Assembly: GCA_943841085.1 (NCBI GenBank)
Contig: CALSWN010000001.1
Coordinates: 1 to 40,644, forward strand
Origin: an uncultured Candidatus Pelagibacter sp.
GTDB lineage: Bacteria; Pseudomonadota; Alphaproteobacteria; Pelagibacterales; Pelagibacteraceae
Length of the DNA stretch: 40,644 bases
Direction of reading: 5' to 3'
Part shown: positions 37,001 through 40,644 of the stretch, in pieces
Layout: every line of letters begins with the position of its first letter
How positions within the stretch are numbered: position 1 is the stretch's first letter
Made by a program: the position numbers and the translations under genes
The notes under the pieces: model-generated
The model's database searches: none
The model's input: the letters and a program-made list of their open reading frames with translations, nothing else
What the model was told of the DNA's origin: nothing

Positions 37001-37465
37001 TAATTTTATTATTTCATCAAAACGTCCCTTTTCAAATAATTTACCAAATAAGCCATGAATTGTTCCTGATAAAAGTACTACTCCTTCCGTGTCATCTAAT
37101 AATTCTTTAATATCTAAATGTGGATCGGAGGTAGTATCATTTTCTAAATAAGATTTAGATGATAATTCAATAATTCGCTTATAGCCTTTTTCATTTAAAG
37201 CAATTAATGGTAATAGACCCGTGGTATCTTCAAATTTAAAATAAATTTGTGTTCCAATAATTGGTTGGGTTCCAACCTTTGATATATTTTCAGCAAACTC
37301 TAATGCACCACATAAATTTGAAGTATCTGACAAACCTAAACTAAGAATTTCTTTTTCCTTACAATAATTTTTTAAATTTTCAATTTTAATAGCTCCTTCA
37401 CAAATTGAATATTGAGTGTGTATTTTTAAATGATTAAACTTTTGATTATTTTTTTTTTCTGGCAT
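34046..37465 (-). CDS. dnaE: DNA polymerase III subunit alpha
   Basis: This 1139-aa protein is the replicative polymerase. The N-terminal PHP domain starts HLKIHTQYS, with the degenerate metal-ligand pattern also seen in E. coli DnaE, so no PHP proofreading is expected. The palm carries GPGRGSGAGS and the catalytic aspartates in PDFDIDF. The thumb and fingers include ATHAAGVVI and YRPGPM, then helix-hairpin-helix (about 830-870) and an OB domain with ERKTAKGNSYGVIKFTD. Length is normal. Its start lies 20 bp inside lolD, an unusually long overlap for this window, and no other Met lies nearby that would shorten it sensibly. Confidence 0.97.
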   Translation of the reverse strand: MPEKKNNQKFNHLKIHTQYSICEGAIKIENLKNYCKEKEILSLGLSDTSNLCGALEFAENISKVGTQPIIGTQIYFKFEDTTGLLPLIALNEKGYKRIIELSSKSYLENDTTSDPHLDIKELLDDTEGVVLLSGTIHGLFGKLFEKGRFDEIIKLYKDLSKNFNDRFYLEIQRHGDQNEIAFEKFNLECSSKVKIPIIATNEVYYLTKDMHEAHDALICIGIKTYINDKNRVKFSDQHYLKSDEEMCSLFSDLPESLENNFNLPYRCSFRPQLSKPVLPNISSEKKGSADEILKKDSLEGLKEKFLKIFKIPDRELDKNEKFLEYKDRLDHELKIIIEMKYPSYFLIVSDYIKWAKKNDIPVGPGRGSGAGSLVAWCLSITDVDPIKFNLIFERFLNPDRISMPDFDIDFCEEKRDLVFKYLTSKYKESVAHIITFGKLKARMVIRDVGRVLGLSYGFVDSISKMIPFDPSRPQSLTECINNEPRLQKLLNEDPRVKKLTDLSLKLEGLNRNVATHAAGVVIADKKLTDSVPLYKDTSANLLLPSTQFDMYSAENAGLIKFDFLGLKTLTVINRTQKLINKKVKDFKIEDIDYHDQKVFDLLSSGNTVGLFQVESAGMREALLQMKPNHIEDIIALVALYRPGPMSNIPVYNDCKHGRQKPDYLHPLLEDILKPTYGVIIYQEQVMQIAQKLSGFTAGEADILRRAMGKKKRAELEKQKQGFIAGALKNGIAKDVAASIFLKIEPFAEYGFNKSHAAAYAIISYQTAFLKTYYSKEFFAASMTMDLSNQNKLSEFHEELKRININVVRPDINRCFADFKFDDDNFYYALGGIKSVGFEAISNVVKERVNNGKFRSINDFLNRVNPKDINKLQLEGLVKAGAFDSIDKNRQALFNSIPNFILKTKNIFENKAANQIDLFASDEEQDSEIVLNIEDWKFEERLSREFEAVGFFISDHPLNQFKEIFHDYKIIDYIKFNSDNNIIEANIAATLLKITERKTAKGNSYGVIKFTDLTSVFELFVFSDILETNREILIEGSSLIITLAKSISNDENRFKRINVQKIASLKDLFNKPVSEISFNLKSTKNIDLISDLIKKEGSTVVTINIRDKNKDLKFKLKNKRYIDRKSINTLRNKDISTIIH

Positions 37466-38135
37466 TAAGTAATTTTATATTACCATCAATCATTTCTAGT
37501 TTGCAATCAGCCATATTTGCAAAAAATCTATTATGGGTTGCATAAATTATAAGTCTATTTTTATTTTTTAATTTATATAAAACTTTAAAAACATCTTTTG
37601 CAGTGGAACGATCTAAGCTTCCAGTTGGTTCGTCTGCAAGTATAATTTCTGGTTGATTTATCAGCGCTCTAGCAATTGCTATTCTTTGCATTTCTCCACC
37701 AGATAACTGTGAAGGATAATGATTTTCCCTTGAGGAAAGGCCCATCTTTTTAATTATAATTTTAGCTTTTTTAATTGAATCTTTTTTATCATCATTCAAA
37801 GTTAGGCCTGCAAGATATACATTTTCTAAGGCTGTAAAGTCTGAAAGTAAGTTGTTTTGCTGATAAATGATGCCAATCTTTCTTGATCTAATTTTATCAT
37901 TAATAAGAGTTTCAGAGAAATTTATTTCATTATTTTCAATTTTTAATGAGCCTATAGAAGGTTTATCAATCATTGATAGAATATTTAATAAAGTAGATTT
38001 TCCAGATCCTGATGGTCCCATAAGAGAATAAATCTTTCCTTTCGAAAATGTGTAGTTAATATTTTTTAAAACTGTAATTTTTTTATTATTAGAAAAAAAT
38101 TTAGATATTTTTTTTAATGAAATCAGATTATTCAT
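37446..38135 (-). CDS. lolD: Lipoprotein-releasing ABC transporter ATPase LolD
   Basis: This 229-aa ATPase powers release of lipoproteins from the inner membrane to LolA. It has Walker A GPSGSGKST, the Q-loop IYQQNNLL, the signature LSGGEMQRIA, Walker B IILADEP followed by TGSLD, and the switch His in YATHN. The membrane partner is encoded immediately upstream (8-bp overlap). MacB-like ATPases are related, but the partner and the LolD-type sequence favour Lol. Confidence 0.93.
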   Translation of the reverse strand: MNNLISLKKISKFFSNNKKITVLKNINYTFSKGKIYSLMGPSGSGKSTLLNILSMIDKPSIGSLKIENNEINFSETLINDKIRSRKIGIIYQQNNLLSDFTALENVYLAGLTLNDDKKDSIKKAKIIIKKMGLSSRENHYPSQLSGGEMQRIAIARALINQPEIILADEPTGSLDRSTAKDVFKVLYKLKNKNRLIIYATHNRFFANMADCKLEMIDGNIKLLNARKKK

Positions 38136-39357
38136 ATTTTAAACCTATAACAGGATCTAATTTTGAAGCTTTAATTGCTGGAAAAATTGAAACTAAAATT
38201 GTCACTAAAATTGAACAAACTGAAATTACAAGAATTGAAATTGGGTTTATTTCTGAAGGCATTGTACTTAAAAAATAAATTTCTTCTGGGAATAAGGTTA
38301 TATTAAAAGTATTGCTCAAAAATTCTCTTAAATTTTCAATATAAAGTGAAAACATTATACCTAAAAAAATTCCAAAAAAAGTTGCACTCGTTCCAATAAT
38401 AACTCCGACTAAAAAAAATATTTTAGTAATAGATTTATTCAATACACCAATAGATTTTAAAATTGCAATATCTCTAGTTTTATTTTTGACCAGTATTGTA
38501 AGACCAGAGATGATATTAAAAGCAGCAACTATAATAATTAATGATAAAATTATAAACATTACATTTCTTTCAACTTTTAGTGCTGAAAATAAAGAACTAT
38601 TCATATCTGACCAACTATAAACAAAATCATCAGGAAAATTATTTTGAACAGCCTTTTTTTGATATTCAATATTTTGAGGTTTTTTTAAATAAATCTCTAA
38701 ATTTCTATTATTATCATCTAAATCAAAAAACTCTTCCAAAGTTTTTAGATTAATAAAAGCTATATTGTTGTCAAAATCAGCCAAACCGCTTTCAAAAATA
38801 GAAGAAATTACGAAGGTTTTTTGTTTAGGTAAGTTTCCAATTATAGTTTCAACTCCACTTGATGACATTATTGTTATTTTATCACCAATGTCTAGATTAA
38901 GTGTAAAACTTAACTCTTTACCTATAGAAATATAATTCTTTGATAAAATATTTTTATTACCAAAAAAAAGACCATTTTCAAAAATTTTAAGTTTTGCAAA
39001 ATCTTTACTTTTGTAACCTCTCAAAAGAATGCCTTTTAAAGTATCATTTTTGATTATTATTGCTTCTCCTGAATTGCTTAAAATTAAATCTTTTGAAATC
39101 TTTTGGACATTTTGATTAATTTCACTTATCGATATTTTATTTTGGTAAGATTTAACAGTAATATGTGAATTAAAGCCTACTATCTTATTAATAAGTTCTG
39201 ATCTAAAACCATTCATTACAGACATTACTATTATTAAAACAGCCACACCTAAGCTAATGCCTATGAATGAAAAGATGGAAATAATATTTAAAAAACCATC
39301 TTTTTTTCTAGTTTTTAGGTATTTAAATGCAATTTCTTTTTCTAAAGTGGAAATCAA
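38128..39357 (-). CDS. lolC: Lipoprotein-releasing transporter permease LolC/LolE type
   Basis: This 409-aa permease has one N-terminal membrane segment (about 25-48), a large periplasmic domain (about 49-265) and three C-terminal membrane segments of the FtsX type. The motif FSFIGISLGVAVLIIVMSVMNGF is typical of the LolC/LolE/LolF family. Only one permease gene is present, so the transporter is probably a homodimer of the LolF kind plus LolD, as in bacteria that lack separate LolC and LolE. It overlaps proS by 4 bp. Confidence 0.9.
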   Translation of the reverse strand: MISTLEKEIAFKYLKTRKKDGFLNIISIFSFIGISLGVAVLIIVMSVMNGFRSELINKIVGFNSHITVKSYQNKISISEINQNVQKISKDLILSNSGEAIIIKNDTLKGILLRGYKSKDFAKLKIFENGLFFGNKNILSKNYISIGKELSFTLNLDIGDKITIMSSSGVETIIGNLPKQKTFVISSIFESGLADFDNNIAFINLKTLEEFFDLDDNNRNLEIYLKKPQNIEYQKKAVQNNFPDDFVYSWSDMNSSLFSALKVERNVMFIILSLIIIVAAFNIISGLTILVKNKTRDIAILKSIGVLNKSITKIFFLVGVIIGTSATFFGIFLGIMFSLYIENLREFLSNTFNITLFPEEIYFLSTMPSEINPISILVISVCSILVTILVSIFPAIKASKLDPVIGLKYE

Positions 39358-40598
39358 TTATTTGCTTTTTGTTCAGTTAATATTTTAATAATTTGTTCTA
39401 TTGTTAAATTTTGAGTATCTTTACCTATTTCCTTGAATTCTATAGTGTCACCTTCTGATTTTTTCCCAATAATAATCTGATTAGGAACACCTATTAAATT
39501 AAATTTTTTTATTTTAGAAGATAGATTTTCATCTGTATCATCAATAATTGTATCTATATTGTTGTTTTCTAGGTGTTTTAAAATTTTTGATGCTTTTTCT
39601 AAAGTTGATGTATCGTTTTTATTAATCATCGGTATTATAGCTAACTCATAGGGTGCAATTGACAATGGCCACTTCATTATTTCTTTTTTATCATCATACT
39701 TTGCTTCTATTATAGCTCCGACCAATCTAGATACTCCAATTCCATAAGACCCCATTTTAACGTAATCCTTCTTACCATCTGGAAGATCAACTGCTGCATT
39801 TAATGCTTTTGAATATTTGTCACCAAAATAGAAGATGTGACCAACTTCAATTCCTTTAGTGATCAATCTATTTTCTTTATCTACTTCTTTTTCAAATTCT
39901 TCTTTATCAAATTTTTCATCTGTTACAGAATAAAATCTTTCATATTTTTTTCTTAGATTTTCTAAAGATTTTTTTTCAATAATTGAACCTTCGCTGTCAA
40001 GATCGAAAATTCTTTTATCAGTAAAAATTTTACTTTCACCTGTATCTGCTAAAATGATAAATTCATGAGAAAGATTACCACCAATTGGTCCAGTATCAGC
40101 GGCCATTGGAATAGCTGTAAGTTCTAATCTTTTAAAAGTTTTTAAATAAGATAAAAAAAATTTATTATAAGAAAAAACTGCTTCATCATCATTTAGATCA
40201 AAAGAGTATGCGTCCTTCATATAGAATTCTCTACATCTCATAATTCCAAATCTTGGTCTTACCTCATCTCTGAACTTCCATTGAATGTGATATAATAGTT
40301 GAGGTAAAGATTTATAGGATTTAATACTAGATCGAAATATATCAGTAACCAATTCTTCATTAGTTGGACCATAAAGCATTTCTCTATCTTGACGATCTTT
40401 AATACGAAGCATCTCATCTCCATAATCGTCATATCTACCACTTTCTTTCCAAATTTCACTTGATTGTATAGTAGGCATTAAAATTTCTTGTGCTCCAATT
40501 TTATTTTGTTCCTCTCTAACGATTTTTTCAATTTTTTTCATTACTTTAAACCCAAGGGGTAACCATGAATAAATACCTGCGGATGATTGTTTTATCAT
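39354..40598 (-). CDS. proS: Prolyl-tRNA synthetase, 5' part interrupted by an in-frame TGA
   Basis: The 414-aa frame from the ATG at 40598 encodes most of a class II prolyl-tRNA synthetase. Motif 2 FRDEVRPRFG, the MKDAYSF segment, the TGPIGG stretch and motif 3 MGSYGIGVSRLVGAI are intact, and the C-terminal anticodon-binding domain is complete. No editing insertion lies between motifs 2 and 3, as in the short alphaproteobacterial form. The family normally begins about 30 residues earlier. Upstream, the same frame reads SEAKIKSHQLML, then TGA, then VG and this Met, where other ProRS proteins read SHQLMLRAGMI. The gene is thus disrupted at a conserved Arg, re-started at the internal ATG, or affected by a sequence error. 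It runs off the window. Confidence 0.88.
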   Translation of the reverse strand: MIKQSSAGIYSWLPLGFKVMKKIEKIVREEQNKIGAQEILMPTIQSSEIWKESGRYDDYGDEMLRIKDRQDREMLYGPTNEELVTDIFRSSIKSYKSLPQLLYHIQWKFRDEVRPRFGIMRCREFYMKDAYSFDLNDDEAVFSYNKFFLSYLKTFKRLELTAIPMAADTGPIGGNLSHEFIILADTGESKIFTDKRIFDLDSEGSIIEKKSLENLRKKYERFYSVTDEKFDKEEFEKEVDKENRLITKGIEVGHIFYFGDKYSKALNAAVDLPDGKKDYVKMGSYGIGVSRLVGAIIEAKYDDKKEIMKWPLSIAPYELAIIPMINKNDTSTLEKASKILKHLENNNIDTIIDDTDENLSSKIKKFNLIGVPNQIIIGKKSEGDTIEFKEIGKDTQNLTIEQIIKILTEQKANN

Positions 40599-40644
40599 TC
40601 CAACTCATAGCATCAATTGGTGTGATTTAATTTTAGCTTCAGAT
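40599..40644 (-). other. proS: Upstream in-frame remnant of proS with a TGA codon
   Basis: The 15 codons before the ATG at 40598, in the same frame, read SEAKIKSHQLML-stop-VG. This is clearly homologous to the ProRS N-terminal region (SHQLMLRAGMI in E. coli). The stop is the TGA at 40605-40607, minus strand. The true start of the ancestral gene lies beyond the window edge. Confidence 0.85.

Noticed and set aside
40596-40644. TGA in proS as a selenocysteine or reassigned codon
   Set aside because: ProRS is not a selenoprotein, and TGA ends other genes in this window, so a mutation, re-start or sequence error is more likely.

Overview
The window is a gene-dense, very AT-rich stretch of what looks like a streamlined alphaproteobacterial chromosome, most likely SAR11 (Pelagibacterales). 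The assignment rests on strong A/T codon bias, start/stop overlaps of 1 to 20 bp between most neighbours, and gene orders typical of Alphaproteobacteria: ntrY-ntrX-trkA; tpiA-secG-pyrG-kdsA-eno-ftsB-lipA-ratA; a fused ispDF; gltX next to an lpxB-lpxI-lpxA-lpxD-fabZ-skp-bamA-dxr-cdsA-uppS-frr-tsf-rpsB block. I assigned it by inspection only; no database was searched. I see no insertion sequence, phage, CRISPR array, toxin system or other accessory island, and no intergenic stretch over 300 bp.

Layout. 1-152: non-coding left edge with an 18-bp palindrome. 153-229 (-): tRNA-Arg(UCU). 264-6206 (-): ntrY-ntrX-trkA-trkH, a two-component system followed by a potassium-uptake pair. 6240-8319 (+): ispDF-pgpA-cinA/pncC. 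8320-14755 (-): tpiA-secG-pyrG-kdsA-eno-ftsB-lipA-ratA. 14812-20026 (+): a PpiD/SurA-like periplasmic chaperone coupled to trpEGDC. 20115-22209 (+): lexA and gltX, with two LexA-type operator repeats in front of lexA. 22213-33914 (-): the translation and envelope block rpsB-tsf-frr-uppS-cdsA-dxr-bamA-skp-fabZ-lpxD-lpxA-lpxI-lpxB, headed by a structured rpsB leader. 34046-right edge (-): proS-lolC/E-lolD-dnaE, with proS running to the window end.

How the genes work together. Most of the window serves cell-envelope construction: lipid A and Kdo (lpxA, lpxD, lpxI, lpxB, kdsA), undecaprenyl carrier and isoprenoids (ispDF, dxr, uppS), phospholipids (cdsA, pgpA), hydroxyacyl-ACP dehydration (fabZ), outer-membrane protein assembly (bamA, skp, a PpiD-like chaperone, secG) and lipoprotein export (lolCE, lolD). 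The rest is translation, replication, central metabolism, tryptophan synthesis and SOS control.

No clear new multi-gene system is visible. The best leads are: an in-frame TGA replacing a conserved Arg codon in the N-terminal part of proS; a rpsB leader whose stem covers the ribosome-binding region; direct-repeat SOS boxes at lexA; TATAAT-like -10 boxes 6-7 nt before the start codons of ispDF, ppiD and lpxD, suggesting leaderless mRNAs; a TrkH whose fourth pore loop lacks the usual filter glycine; and conserved clusters from which pyrH, rseP, gltA and the pdh genes are missing.
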